The notes beneath the pieces were generated by a model. It was not told the DNA's origin. It was given only the letters and a program-made list of their open reading frames with translations, and searched no databases. A program made the position numbers and the translations under genes. A stretch of 64,000 bases of DNA from Leptothoe spongobia TAU-MAC 1115 (GTDB lineage: Bacteria > Cyanobacteriota > Cyanobacteriia > Phormidesmidales > Phormidesmidaceae): NCBI RefSeq assembly GCF_018739885.1, contig NZ_JADOES010000006.1, positions 62,001 to 126,000 of the forward strand, written 5' to 3'. This document shows positions 55,634 through 64,000 of this stretch, in pieces. Position 1 is the stretch's first letter, and the number at the start of each line of letters is the position of its first letter.

Positions 55634-56297
55634 TGAGCAAGCTTTGCTCAAACTGCTGCAGCTGACGAGTCCAGCCTTGCCAGTGGGGGCTTTTAGTTAT
55701 TCGGAAGGGTTGGAAACCTTGGTGATGCAGGGGTATCTGCTGGATAGTGCCACCCTATACAGCTGGCTGGTGCAGGAGCTGCGCTATGGCGGTGTGCGAT
55801 TGGATGTGGCGATCGCAACCCGTGCCCATCATCACTATCAAAACCCCGAGCAGCTCCGCTATTGGAACGATTGGTTGACGGCTAGCCGTGATACCGCCGA
55901 ACTACGTCAACAAAGCTGGCAAATGGGGCGCGCCTTCGTCCGTCTAGGTCAAAAACTACACCCTGAACTGCAACCGACCTTCACCGCTTGCGGCACTCCT
56001 TGCAATTTCTCCGTTGCTTTTGGCATCATCGCCGCCCACTGGCAGATCGACATTCACACCATGGCCCTTGGCTATTTGCAAAGCTGGGCGGCCAACCTGA
56101 TTGGGGCGGCTATCAAACTCGTTCCTTTGGGGCAAACCGATGGTCAGATGTGTCTGCTGCAATTGATCCCTGAGCTGAAAACGGCAGCAGAGTGCATTGT
56201 GCAATTACAGGATGATCAGCTGTATGTCAGTGGATGGGGCGGTGCGATCGCAAGTATGCACCACGAAACCCTCTACACCCGCCTTTTCCGCAGTTAG
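55617..56297 (+). CDS. ureF: Urease accessory protein UreF
   Basis: 226 residues from the ATG at 55617 (an in-frame GTG lies two codons earlier). Part of the UreD-UreF-UreG activation complex; UreF acts as GTPase regulator and scaffold. The N-terminal LLQLTSPALPVGAFSYSEGLETLV is the family hallmark, and the all-helical body ends with HHETLYTRLFRS. It overlaps the ureE 3' end by 17 bases, so the two are coupled. UreD and the structural genes are not in the window. Confidence 0.92.
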   Translation: MAITIDEQALLKLLQLTSPALPVGAFSYSEGLETLVMQGYLLDSATLYSWLVQELRYGGVRLDVAIATRAHHHYQNPEQLRYWNDWLTASRDTAELRQQSWQMGRAFVRLGQKLHPELQPTFTACGTPCNFSVAFGIIAAHWQIDIHTMALGYLQSWAANLIGAAIKLVPLGQTDGQMCLLQLIPELKTAAECIVQLQDDQLYVSGWGGAIASMHHETLYTRLFRS

Positions 56298-56363
56298 AAA
56301 TAACTTTTAAGTTTTGAAGGCAAATTCTAGATTCACGAACCATGGGTTTTACCCTAGGATTTA

Positions 56364-56395
56364 TTGTAGAGACCTTCCATGGAAGGTCTCTACAA
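56364..56395. repeat. Perfect 32-base palindrome upstream of ureG
   Basis: TTGTAGAGACCTTCCA is followed directly by its exact reverse complement, TGGAAGGTCTCTACAA. Palindromes of the form GTAGAGAC...GTCTCTAC are a known dispersed repeat type in cyanobacterial genomes. It lies between ureF and ureG and could shape their message. Confidence 0.85.
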
Positions 56396-56419
56396 AACGG
56401 ATTTCGATATCCATACCCC

Positions 56420-57046
56420 ATGACCTCCTCCCCCTATCGAGTTGGCGTCGCCGGTCCCGTCGGCTCTGGCAAAACCGCCCTGGTTGATGCCCTTTGCAAA
56501 TCCATGCGCGATGACTATTCCATCGCCGTAGTCACTAACGATATCTATACCCAAGAAGACGCCCAGTTTTTGGTGCGAAGTCAGGCCCTGCTGGACCATA
56601 GCCGCATCGTTGGTGTCGAAACCGGTGGCTGTCCACACACGGCAATTCGCGAAGATGCATCCCTTAATCTGGTCGCTATTGAGGATCTAGAAGCCCGGTT
56701 TAAAGACCTCGATCTGATTTTTGTCGAGAGCGGGGGCGATAACCTGGCCGCCACCTTTAGTCCAGAACTGGTGGACCTCACCCTCTATGTGATCGATGTC
56801 GCCGCTGGCGATAAAATCCCCCGCAAAGGCGGCCCAGGCATTACCAAGTCCGATTTACTGGTGATTAATAAGATTGATCTGGCCCCCATGGTGGGTGCTG
56901 ATTTATCTGTAATGGATCGTGATGCCAAAACCATGCGAGGTGACAAACCCTTTGTATTTACAAACCTTAAAGAAAGCCAAGGTTTAGAAACGATTGAATC
57001 GTTTATCCAGTACCAGGGACGGCTGTCAGTACCTCAATCCGTCTAG
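56420..57046 (+). CDS. ureG: Urease accessory GTPase UreG
   Basis: 208 residues. SIMIBI-class GTPase that powers nickel insertion into urease. The ATG at 56420 (protein [10 protein letters not shown]) is chosen; the 26 upstream codons run through a palindromic repeat and are not conserved-looking. P-loop GPVGSGKT at 12-19, [14 protein letters not shown], the metal-binding CPH in [36 protein letters not shown], and the guanine-specificity motif VINKIDLAP. The length is normal. Confidence 0.95.
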   Translation: MTSSPYRVGVAGPVGSGKTALVDALCKSMRDDYSIAVVTNDIYTQEDAQFLVRSQALLDHSRIVGVETGGCPHTAIREDASLNLVAIEDLEARFKDLDLIFVESGGDNLAATFSPELVDLTLYVIDVAAGDKIPRKGGPGITKSDLLVINKIDLAPMVGADLSVMDRDAKTMRGDKPFVFTNLKESQGLETIESFIQYQGRLSVPQSV

Positions 57047-57175
57047 GCTATCGGTCAGCCTCAAACATTAGCATTAGTTTGTCCATAGTGGCGATGCTGC
57101 AGCCTAAAGTCACTTGGGGATAATGCTGGGGATCAAAAGCAAACAAAAGCAAATAAATCTGTAGAAAGCCAAAAA

Positions 57176-57217
57176 GTATCAACCACTACAATTCCCTCTT
57201 TCTGCAAGACTTACCAT
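57176..57217 (+). promoter_or_regulatory. NtcA-activated promoter of the urt operon
   Basis: A perfect NtcA box GTA-N8-TAC (57176-57189) is followed, after 22 bases, by a TAN3T -10 box (TACCAT, 57212-57217). This is exactly the class II NtcA promoter layout. Transcription would start near 57224, about 96 bases before urtA. It links urea uptake to nitrogen limitation. Confidence 0.85.
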
Positions 57218-57319
57218 CACGGAGCAAATACGTGTATCTACGGTAGCTGTGACGATTCGTGTTGCAGTGGCCGATTCTTGATGCCATAGGTGTGTGAGTC
57301 GTTAGATAAGGAACGCCCA

Positions 57320-58639
57320 ATGACGAGGATTAATAGACGTAAATTTTTGGTGTACGGCTCTACTGCCGTAGGTACCAGCATTTTGCTAAAGGCTTGTGGT
57401 GGTACTTCCGACACTACTGGTGGCACTACTGCACCAGCTGAAGGTGAAGCTACGACAGCCTCTGCTGGTGGCGGTGGCGATACTATCAAAGTGGGTATTC
57501 TGCACTCCCTAAGTGGCACCATGGCCATTAGTGAGACCACTGTGGTAGATGCTGAAGAACTTGCTATCAAAGAAATTAATGCCGCTGGCGGTGTTCTCGG
57601 TAAGCAAATCGAAATCGTTAAGGAAGACGGTGCTTCCGATTGGGATACCTTTGCTGAGAAAGCAGAGAAACTGATCGACCAAGACCAAGTTTCCGTCGTA
57701 TTTGGCTGCTGGACATCGGCTAGCCGCAAGAAAGTACTACCCGTATTTGAAGCCAAGGACCACATGTTGTGGTATCCCGTTCAATACGAGGGCCAAGAGT
57801 GTTCTAAGAACATTTTCTATACCGGTGCTGCCCCCAACCAGCAAATTGAGCCTGCCGTAGACTGGCTGCTGGAGAACAAAGGTAAGGACTTCTTCCTGGT
57901 TGGTTCTGACTATGTTTTCCCTCGGACTGCTAACAACATTATCAAAGAGCAGTTGAAGGCCAAAGGTGGCACCACTGTCGGTGAAGACTACCTGCCCCTA
58001 GGTAACACTGAAGTCACCCCCATCATCACCAAGATCAAGGCCGCGCTCCCCGACGGCGGTGTGATCTTCAATAGCCTTAACGGTGACAGCAACGTCGCCT
58101 TCTTTAAGCAGCTTAAGGGCGCTGGCATGGGTCCTGACAAGTACCCGGTTATGTCCGTGAGTATTGCAGAAGAAGAAGTGCGCACCATTGGCCCCGACTT
58201 CCTCAAAGGTCACTATGCAGCTTGGAACTATTTCCAAACGGTTGAGAGTCCTGAGAATGAGAAGTGGGTTTCTGACTTCAAGGCCGAGTACGGTGATGAT
58301 CGGGTAACCAATGACCCCATGGAAGCCGCTTACATCATGGTCTATCTATGGAGCCAGGCGGTTGAAAAAGCAGGTTCCACAGATATCGCTGCTGTTCGTG
58401 AAGCAGCCTATGGTCAAACCTTTGATGCTCCCGGTGGTACGGTTACCATGAACCCCAACCATCACATCTCCAAGATTGTTCGCATTGGTGAGATCCGTGA
58501 GGACGGTCTGTTTGATATTGTCTCTGCAACTGATGGTCCTGTGACTCCAATTCCCTGGAATCAGTTTGTAGAAGACACTAAGGGCTATGCCTGTGACTGG
58601 TCCGACCCGGCCAAAGGTGGTAAGTACAAAGAAGCCTAA
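57320..58639 (+). CDS. urtA: Urea ABC transporter substrate-binding protein UrtA
   Basis: 439 residues from the ATG at 57320, with AAGGAA six bases upstream. The signal has both a twin-arginine look (INRRKFL) and a lipobox LKAC (Cys26), followed by a Gly/Thr/Ala linker. The mature protein is a Leu/Ile/Val-binding-protein-like fold ([38 protein letters not shown]) with the UrtA-specific [18 protein letters not shown] and [28 protein letters not shown]. It binds urea outside the cytoplasmic membrane. A terminator-like hairpin behind it should raise its share over urtBCDE. Confidence 0.95.
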   Translation: MTRINRRKFLVYGSTAVGTSILLKACGGTSDTTGGTTAPAEGEATTASAGGGGDTIKVGILHSLSGTMAISETTVVDAEELAIKEINAAGGVLGKQIEIVKEDGASDWDTFAEKAEKLIDQDQVSVVFGCWTSASRKKVLPVFEAKDHMLWYPVQYEGQECSKNIFYTGAAPNQQIEPAVDWLLENKGKDFFLVGSDYVFPRTANNIIKEQLKAKGGTTVGEDYLPLGNTEVTPIITKIKAALPDGGVIFNSLNGDSNVAFFKQLKGAGMGPDKYPVMSVSIAEEEVRTIGPDFLKGHYAAWNYFQTVESPENEKWVSDFKAEYGDDRVTNDPMEAAYIMVYLWSQAVEKAGSTDIAAVREAAYGQTFDAPGGTVTMNPNHHISKIVRIGEIREDGLFDIVSATDGPVTPIPWNQFVEDTKGYACDWSDPAKGGKYKEA

Positions 58640-58663
58640 GGCTCTGGTAGATTAGCTAACAGG

Positions 58664-58701
58664 GGGAAGGGTCACTTGTAAAAGAGACTCTTCCCTTTTT
58701 T
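58664..58701 (+). terminator. Intrinsic terminator/attenuator between urtA and urtB
   Basis: A 10-bp stem (58664-58673 with 58686-58695, one G-T pair) and TTTTTT, 24 bases past the urtA stop. Read-through would supply urtBCDE at lower level, the same design as phnD-phnE in this window. Confidence 0.85.
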
Positions 58702-58822
58702 GCTGGGGGATGCCTTTTTTCTTAAATCTCTCCTTCTAGGGATGGGGGCTGGCAAGAGGTTTACTCGATAAAGTTTTCACAACAACACAGGCAACTGTCA
58801 ACGTATTTCACAGGTAATTGTC

Positions 58823-59989
58823 GTGCTCGACGGTTTAATCAACGGCATATTTAATGGCATCAGCATTGGCGCGGTGCTTCTAATTGTGGCCCTGGGTCTG
58901 GCCATCGTTTTTGGCCTCATGGGCGTGATCAACTTAGCCCATGGAGAGCTAATGATGCTGGGGGCCTACACCACCTATGTGGTCCAAAACGGATTCAAGT
59001 CCTTTGGTGATGGAGCCCAAGACTTTTATATTTTGGCAGCCCTGCCGTTATCTTTTCTGGTGGCCGCCCTGGTGGGCTTAGCATTGGAACGCAGTGTCAT
59101 TCGACTGCTCTACGGGCGACCATTGGAAACATTGTTGGCTACTTGGGGGGTGAGTCTCATCCTGCAGCAGTTCGTCCGCAGTGTTAGCTGGGCTATGACT
59201 TTTGGGCTTTTGGTGGTGTGTCTGTTGCTCTTTGGCGGACGAGCTGCATTGAGCAAATTAGCTAATTTAGGACCACGTCAGAAGTTGGCCAACTTTGTCG
59301 TTTTGGTGCTATCCGCTGGCATTGGGGTAACCCTGGGGCGGTCCCTGAATGGCAACGATGCCCTGGCTAAACCCTGGTTTAGTGCTCGTAATGTGGACGT
59401 TACCGCACCTAGCTGGCTACAGGACAGCATTAGTGTGACCGATACCCTGTCCTTTCCTGCGGCACGACTTTTTATCATTGCGTTGACGATTATTTGTTTA
59501 GTGGGGACATTTTGGTTTCTTAATAAGTCGGCCTGGGGCTTACGTATTCGAGCCGTTACCCAAAACCGTGACATGAGTGCCTGTTTGGGGATTCCGACGA
59601 AGCGAGTGGATGCCCTGACTTTTGCCCTCGGCTCTGGCTTAGCCGGGATCGCTGGTTGTGCCGTTACCTTGCTGGGTTCGGTGGGGCCAAACCTGGGGAG
59701 TAACTATATTGTGGATGCCTTTATGGTTGTTGTTGTCGGCGGGGTTGGCAAGTTGGTGGGCAGTATTGTTGCTGCCCTGATTATTGGTATTGTTTCCTAC
59801 ATTTTGGGGTCCGGTACCTTAGTGCTAATGTTGCCGTCCAGCGAGGCCATACAGCCTTTGATTGATACGGCCACCTTCTTTGCGACCACCAGTATGGCCA
59901 AGGTGTTAGTGTTTGCCCTGATTATTGCCTTTTTGCAGGTTAAGCCCGCTGGCTTGTTTCCCCAAAAAGGCCGCTCGGTGGAGGTGTAA
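58823..59989 (+). CDS. urtB: Urea ABC transporter permease UrtB
   Basis: 388 residues. LivH-type permease with about nine hydrophobic segments; GTG start. The N-terminus LINGIFNGISIGAVLLIVALGLAIVFGLMGVINLAHGELMMLGAYTTY is typical, as is the ATP-coupling loop RAVTQNRDMSACLGIPTKRVDALTFALGSGLAGIAG. It is longer than basic LivH proteins because of an extra segment around 130-215, as usual in UrtB. Its stop overlaps the urtC start. Confidence 0.93.
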   Translation: MLDGLINGIFNGISIGAVLLIVALGLAIVFGLMGVINLAHGELMMLGAYTTYVVQNGFKSFGDGAQDFYILAALPLSFLVAALVGLALERSVIRLLYGRPLETLLATWGVSLILQQFVRSVSWAMTFGLLVVCLLLFGGRAALSKLANLGPRQKLANFVVLVLSAGIGVTLGRSLNGNDALAKPWFSARNVDVTAPSWLQDSISVTDTLSFPAARLFIIALTIICLVGTFWFLNKSAWGLRIRAVTQNRDMSACLGIPTKRVDALTFALGSGLAGIAGCAVTLLGSVGPNLGSNYIVDAFMVVVVGGVGKLVGSIVAALIIGIVSYILGSGTLVLMLPSSEAIQPLIDTATFFATTSMAKVLVFALIIAFLQVKPAGLFPQKGRSVEV

Positions 59990-61143
59990 TGATGATAACG
60001 ACAAAATCTGTGGGCAAAAAGCGCAGACGTACCCTCGAAGCCGGTATTGTCATTGGCCTGATCCTGTTCCTGCTTTTCATTGCCCCCTTATTACTGACCG
60101 ATTTTCGTCTGGGTTTACTAGGGCGGTTTTTGGCCCTGGCCATCGTGGCCCTTGGTGTGGATCTGATCTGGGGCTACACCGGTTTACTTAGCTTGGGTCA
60201 GGGGATCTTCTTTGCCCTGGGTGGCTATGCCTTTGCCATGCACCTACAGCTAAATCTGGCCGGTGATGGTATTCCTGAATTCTTTGGGCTGTATGGGGTG
60301 TCAGAGCTGCCGTGGTTCTGGCAACCGTTTTATTCCCTGCCAGTCACACTGATTGCCATTGTGGTGTTGCCTGGCATCGTTGCAGGGTTACTGGGCTATC
60401 TGGTCTTTCGTAACCGGATTCGAGGCGTCTATTTCTCAATTTTGACCCAGGCCATGCTGGTGGTCTTTTTCAACTTTTTTAATGGTCAGCAAAAGTTGAT
60501 CAATGGGACCAATGGTTTGACGACCGATACGACCTTGCTATTTGGGCAGCAGGTGGGTAGCGATCGCATGCAATTCGTCTTCTACGTTGCCACCGTCATC
60601 GTCCTTGCCCTTACCTATGGTCTTTGCCGTTGGCTCACCCGAGGTCGCTTTGGCCGATTGCTCATCGCCATCCGCGACGACGAAAACCGGCTCCGATTTT
60701 CAGGCTATAACCCTGCCATGTTTAAGGTGCTCGTCTTTGCCGTTGCCGGTGGCATTGCTGGAGCTGCCGGCGCTCTGTACACGGTCCAATCCAGTGGCAT
60801 TACGCCTCAATACATGAGCGTTGCTTTCTCCATCGAGATGGTGATCTGGGTTGCCGTTGGCGGTCGTGCCACCTTAGGTGGTGCCGTGCTCGGTGCCTTG
60901 GTGGTCAACTGGGCCCAGGCCTTACTCAGTGAGCAATTTCCCGAAGTGTGGCTATTTTTCCAAGGAGCCCTATTCTTGCTGGTGGTTACCGTGCTACCCA
61001 AAGGCATCGTCGGCTGGTTTCGAGATGATGCCGTCAGACAGATCCGTGATTTGCTCGGGATCCAACCCCAGCTCAACACCTATCCTGACCTTGAGCTAGA
61101 TCCCGACGTCAAACGCGAACAACGCGAATTAGCTGGAAAATAA
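59989..61143 (+). CDS. urtC: Urea ABC transporter permease UrtC
   Basis: 384 residues, LivM-type. A basic N-terminus (KSVGKKRRRTLEAG) is followed by GVDLIWGYTGLLSLGQGIFFALGGYAFAMHLQLN, GTNGLTTDT and the coupling loop AIRDDENRLRFSGYNPAMFKVLVFAVAGGIAGAAGALY. The ATG overlaps the urtB stop codon. It forms the urea channel together with UrtB. Confidence 0.93.
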   Translation: MMITTKSVGKKRRRTLEAGIVIGLILFLLFIAPLLLTDFRLGLLGRFLALAIVALGVDLIWGYTGLLSLGQGIFFALGGYAFAMHLQLNLAGDGIPEFFGLYGVSELPWFWQPFYSLPVTLIAIVVLPGIVAGLLGYLVFRNRIRGVYFSILTQAMLVVFFNFFNGQQKLINGTNGLTTDTTLLFGQQVGSDRMQFVFYVATVIVLALTYGLCRWLTRGRFGRLLIAIRDDENRLRFSGYNPAMFKVLVFAVAGGIAGAAGALYTVQSSGITPQYMSVAFSIEMVIWVAVGGRATLGGAVLGALVVNWAQALLSEQFPEVWLFFQGALFLLVVTVLPKGIVGWFRDDAVRQIRDLLGIQPQLNTYPDLELDPDVKREQRELAGK

Positions 61144-61192
61144 TCTCCCATCAACTCAATACCTCGATACAACCTCAATCGAACGATTAACG

Positions 61193-62326
61193 ATGGCCAA
61201 TAAAATCCTCGAAATCGACGACCTCACCGTCAGTTTTGACGGCTTCAAAGCCCTCAATAACCTCACCTTCTCCATGAACGAAGGCGAATTGCGCGTCATT
61301 ATCGGCCCCAACGGTGCAGGCAAAACCACCTTCCTCGATGTGATCACCGGCAAAGTTCAGCCGACCCAAGGCAAAGTCCGGTTCAAAGGCAAAAAACTTA
61401 GCGGTCGTTCCGAACACGACATTGCCCGTCTCGGCATCGGTCGCAAGTTTCAAACCCCGCGCATCTACCTCAACTTGACCCCGCGTGAAAATCTGGAGCT
61501 GTGCTGCAACCAGAACAAGAACGTCTTAGCGACGTTATTTAAGCCCACCCCTAAGGCCGAGCGCCGCACCGTGGGTGGTCTACTCGAAACCATTGGCCTA
61601 GACCACAAAGCCGATAAACCTGCTGCCCTCCTATCCCACGGCGAAAAACAGTGGCTTGAAATCGGCATGCTAGTGGCCCAATCCCCTGATTTACTCCTGG
61701 TAGACGAGCCCGTTGCCGGTCTCACCGACGACGAAACCGAACGGACCGGTCAGCTGCTCATTTCCTTAGCCGAAAGCCATTCCGTGATTGTGATTGAGCA
61801 CGACATGGAATTTGTCCGCCAAATCGCCCGTCAGGTGACCGTGCTCCATGAGGGTTCTGTTCTGTGCGAAGGCACCATGGACCAGGTGCAAAACGATCCA
61901 CGGGTGATTGAGGTGTACCTCGGCACCGAAACCTCAATCACACCTGAGCAGATGTTGTTGCTACGGATTGCCGCCACCATGGCCTGGGCCGACGGTGATT
62001 TTGAAGCGGCTGAGCAAGATATCATCCTTGAGCGTCTCAGTCGTCAGTTTGCTCAAGCCACCGATGATCAAGCTACCCTAAAAACTGAATTAAAGGATTT
62101 ACTCGCCAAAAAAATCCCCCTCGAAGAGCTTGTCCCTCAGCTGCAGACTCCAGCCCAGCGAGAGCAGGCCCTCATGCTCAGCTACGAGGTGATCGGTGCT
62201 AATCAAATTAATCAGGCTGAAGCGTCTGCCTACCACAAGCTTGTAACCTTGCTAGATTTACCAGCGGAGACCGTTAGCCGTTTGGAATCCGCCACTATGG
62301 CCCACGGGAGTAATGGAGCCAGCTAA
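61193..62326 (+). CDS. urtD: Urea ABC transporter ATPase UrtD with TerB-like C-terminal extension
   Basis: 377 residues. Residues 1 to about 245 are a complete LivG-like ATPase: Walker A GPNGAGKTT (38-46), LGIGRKFQTPRIYLNLTPREN, the signature variant LLSHGEKQWLEIGMLV, Walker B LLLVDEPVAGLTDDE and VIVIEHDMEFV. It then continues for about 130 residues with TPEQMLLLRIAATMAWADGDFEAAEQDIILERLSRQF and further helices, resembling the TerB tellurite-resistance-type domain (AxADGxxxxxE). Ordinary UrtD ends near 250. The extension might bind metal or another protein and modulate uptake. Confidence 0.88.
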   Translation: MANKILEIDDLTVSFDGFKALNNLTFSMNEGELRVIIGPNGAGKTTFLDVITGKVQPTQGKVRFKGKKLSGRSEHDIARLGIGRKFQTPRIYLNLTPRENLELCCNQNKNVLATLFKPTPKAERRTVGGLLETIGLDHKADKPAALLSHGEKQWLEIGMLVAQSPDLLLVDEPVAGLTDDETERTGQLLISLAESHSVIVIEHDMEFVRQIARQVTVLHEGSVLCEGTMDQVQNDPRVIEVYLGTETSITPEQMLLLRIAATMAWADGDFEAAEQDIILERLSRQFAQATDDQATLKTELKDLLAKKIPLEELVPQLQTPAQREQALMLSYEVIGANQINQAEASAYHKLVTLLDLPAETVSRLESATMAHGSNGAS

Positions 62327-62388
62327 CACAAGCGTCTCACCTATCTTGCTCGATTCCCATTAGACCTGCGCCTTTACCTTCACTACCC

Positions 62389-63147
62389 ATGACAACGACT
62401 GCTGCTGTTCAGCCCACCAAGCAAGCCCCTGCCACAGCTCCCATGCTCAAGATTTCGGGGTTAAATTTCTACTACGGTGAGAGCCATATTTTGCGAGATG
62501 TAGATCTCACCGTCTCTAGGGGCCAGATGGTTTGTTTGATTGGTCGTAACGGTGTGGGTAAGACGACACTGCTCAAAAATATCATCGGATTGTTATCCTC
62601 CCGTGAGGGTGTGATTAACTACGATGGTCAACCCATTAATGCGTTCACTGCTGATCGTAGAGCCCGAGCCGGTATTGGCTATGTCCCCCAAGGACGAGAG
62701 ATTATCCCTCGGTTAAGTGTCAAAGAGAATTTGCTCATTGGGTTAGAAGCGTTAGGCAATCGTGCCCCCAAAGCTAAAAAAGAGATTCCTGAGTTAATCT
62801 TTGAGTTGTTTCCAGTTCTAAAAACTATGTTGTCGCGGATGGGAGGCGATTTGAGTGGGGGACAACAACAGCAGCTGTCCATTGCCCGTGCCCTGATGGG
62901 ACAACCCCAGCTATTGCTCTTAGATGAACCCACCGAGGGCATTCAACCGTCAATTATTCTCGATATTGAAAACGCTGTCCGTCGGATTATCGAAACCACG
63001 GGTATTTCTGTGCTGCTAGTGGAGCAACATTTACACTTTGTCCGTCAGGCCGACTATTACTATGCCATGCAAAAAGGAGGCATCGTTGCTTCTGGCTCTA
63101 CCGATCAGCTCAGTAATGATGTGATTCAAGAGTTCTTAGCCGTTTAG
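62389..63147 (+). CDS. urtE: Urea ABC transporter ATPase UrtE
   Basis: 252 residues, LivF-like ATPase. Walker A GRNGVGKTT, IGYVPQGREIIPRLSVKENLLIGLEALG, signature DLSGGQQQQLSIARALMG, Walker B LLLLDEPTEGIQ and VLLVEQHLHFV. A nonconserved 18-residue N-terminus precedes MLKISGLNFYYGES, so Met19 is an alternative start. It ends the urt operon; no clear terminator is seen behind it. Confidence 0.93.
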   Translation: MTTTAAVQPTKQAPATAPMLKISGLNFYYGESHILRDVDLTVSRGQMVCLIGRNGVGKTTLLKNIIGLLSSREGVINYDGQPINAFTADRRARAGIGYVPQGREIIPRLSVKENLLIGLEALGNRAPKAKKEIPELIFELFPVLKTMLSRMGGDLSGGQQQQLSIARALMGQPQLLLLDEPTEGIQPSIILDIENAVRRIIETTGISVLLVEQHLHFVRQADYYYAMQKGGIVASGSTDQLSNDVIQEFLAV

Positions 63148-63548
63148 TAGTCGCACTGGACCCAGTGTACCTGCGCTCAAAGAGCTTCTAGTTTCACCAG
63201 GTAATGTTGAACACATAGGTAGCTCAAATATCATTTAATCTGAGGCCTATTTTATTGCTTAAAGCGATCATAAAATCGTACAAACAACTCTTGTTTTTAA
63301 GGCTTTTTCCTGATTTCTATTACCTGTCGATACACTGCGTAATGTTTGGAAGCCTTGTAGTTTAAGTAACTGGATTTTCCAAGTAAACACTGATATATTC
63401 TGTGAATTCACTTTGTGGGTCAGAAAATGCTGATAGCGAGTGCATGCTTCAGTTGATATGGCCTTCAGGCGGGTTTGACACCCCCGCTATCAGTTCAAGG
63501 TGATGTGCTCAAACACATGACACTTATCACTTAAGGAAAGCTTCAGAT
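63148..63548. other. Spacer between urtE and mscL with a structured element
   Basis: No gene seen. CTGATAGCG (63430-63438) is perfectly inverted at 63485-63493 (CGCTATCAG), enclosing 46 bases that include a GGGT/ACCC hairpin. It lies just ahead of the mscL ribosome site (TAAGGAAAG, 63532-63540) and could be a 5'-leader structure or a small repeat element. Confidence 0.45.
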
Positions 63549-63971
63549 ATGGTTAGTAGACAGGCTCGTTCCAACGCGGTGAATTCTGCAGGTGGATTCA
63601 TGAATGACTTTCGTGATTTTCTGCTGCGTGGCAATGTTGTTGACTTGGCTGTAGCCGTTATTATCGGTGGTGCTTTTGGTGCCGTTATCACGTCTTTTAT
63701 TGGGGACATTATTACTCCTCTGTTGCTTAACCCTGCCCTCAAGGCAGCAAATGTCGAAGATATTGCCTCTCTCTCTGCAAATGGCATCAAGTACGGCGTC
63801 TTCTTGTCGACGATTATCAACTTTGTTGTCATTTCCTTTATCTTATTCATGATCATTCGCACCTTTGAGCGCATGAAGCGGACTGAAGAGGTGGATGCAG
63901 GTCCTACGACTGATGAAAAGCTTAACGATACCCTGGGCCGTCTCACTGGTTTCCTAGAGCAGCGCATGTAA
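63549..63971 (+). CDS. mscL: Large-conductance mechanosensitive channel MscL
   Basis: 140 residues. Pentameric inner-membrane channel that opens on hypo-osmotic shock. N-terminal amphipathic helix FMNDFRDFLLRGNVVDLAVAVIIGGAFGAVITSFIGDIITPLL (TM1, gate region), a periplasmic loop, TM2 FLSTIINFVVISFILFMIIRTF and a charged C-terminal helix with MKRTEE. An N-terminal extension of about 17 residues precedes the usual MNDF start; the ATG at 63549 is kept because of the AAGGA upstream. Confidence 0.93.
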   Translation: MVSRQARSNAVNSAGGFMNDFRDFLLRGNVVDLAVAVIIGGAFGAVITSFIGDIITPLLLNPALKAANVEDIASLSANGIKYGVFLSTIINFVVISFILFMIIRTFERMKRTEEVDAGPTTDEKLNDTLGRLTGFLEQRM

Positions 63972-64000
63972 ACGTTTGAATCCGTAGACCACCACGGTAT

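Noticed and set aside
1..64000. CRISPR arrays and tRNA/rRNA genes
   Set aside because: No regularly spaced 25-40 base direct repeats and no cloverleaf or rRNA-like segment were seen on reading the window; small tRNAs could still be missed by eye.

Overview
The window is chromosomal DNA of a cyanobacterium. Evidence: about a dozen HIP1 octamers (GCGATCGC) scattered through genes and spacers; a photosystem II S4-domain protein; an HpsJ-family protein; an exosortase plus a PEP-CTERM-type protein ending in a PSPALLPGLVGMG variant; and a textbook NtcA promoter before a urea transporter. GC content is moderate. The genus cannot be fixed from the sequence alone; a filamentous Leptolyngbya-like organism would fit.

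Layout. 0-2.7 kb: phosphonate/phosphite ABC transporter phnCDE (phnC cut by the window edge). 2.9-9 kb: cell-surface genes, namely a PEP-CTERM protein, an unknown coiled-coil membrane protein, a priming sugar-phosphate transferase, an HpsJ-like protein and an exosortase followed by a MITE-like element. 9.4-17 kb: a complete lasso-peptide-type RiPP operon (B1, B2, cyclase C, precursor A, HPr-kinase-like K, ABC exporter D, nucleotidyltransferase-like N), with a decayed second copy of the precursor core straight after the precursor stop codon. 17-40.6 kb, minus strand: a large exopolysaccharide locus with a Wzy-like polymerase, eleven glycosyltransferase genes (one a GT2-GT4 fusion), five sulfotransferases, a pyruvyltransferase-like protein, a HepA-like ABC exporter and a WecG/TagA transferase. 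41.6-46.5 kb, plus strand: the matching Wza-like exporter, Wzc-like co-polymerase and a methyltransferase. 46.5-49 kb: a conserved membrane protein and the PSII S4 protein. 49.8-54 kb: two secreted CAP-domain proteins sharing an almost identical RTX tail, separated by an ISL3 transposase remnant. 54.2-63.1 kb: a LuxR-type regulator, ureE-ureF-ureG and urtABCDE. 63.5 kb: mscL.

How it works together. The EPS genes are sufficient in kind to prime, extend, sulfate, perhaps pyruvylate, polymerise and export an acidic sulfated polysaccharide. No Wzx flippase is seen, so the HepA-like ABC protein may fill that step. The ure/urt block couples urea import to urease nickel insertion (structural ureABC lie elsewhere) and is under nitrogen control through NtcA. 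Both ABC importers (phn and urt) have an intrinsic terminator right behind the substrate-binding-protein gene.

The most unusual items are the RiPP operon with its long acidic precursor and fossil second core, the UrtD ATPase with a TerB-like C-terminal extension, and the paired CAP-RTX proteins.
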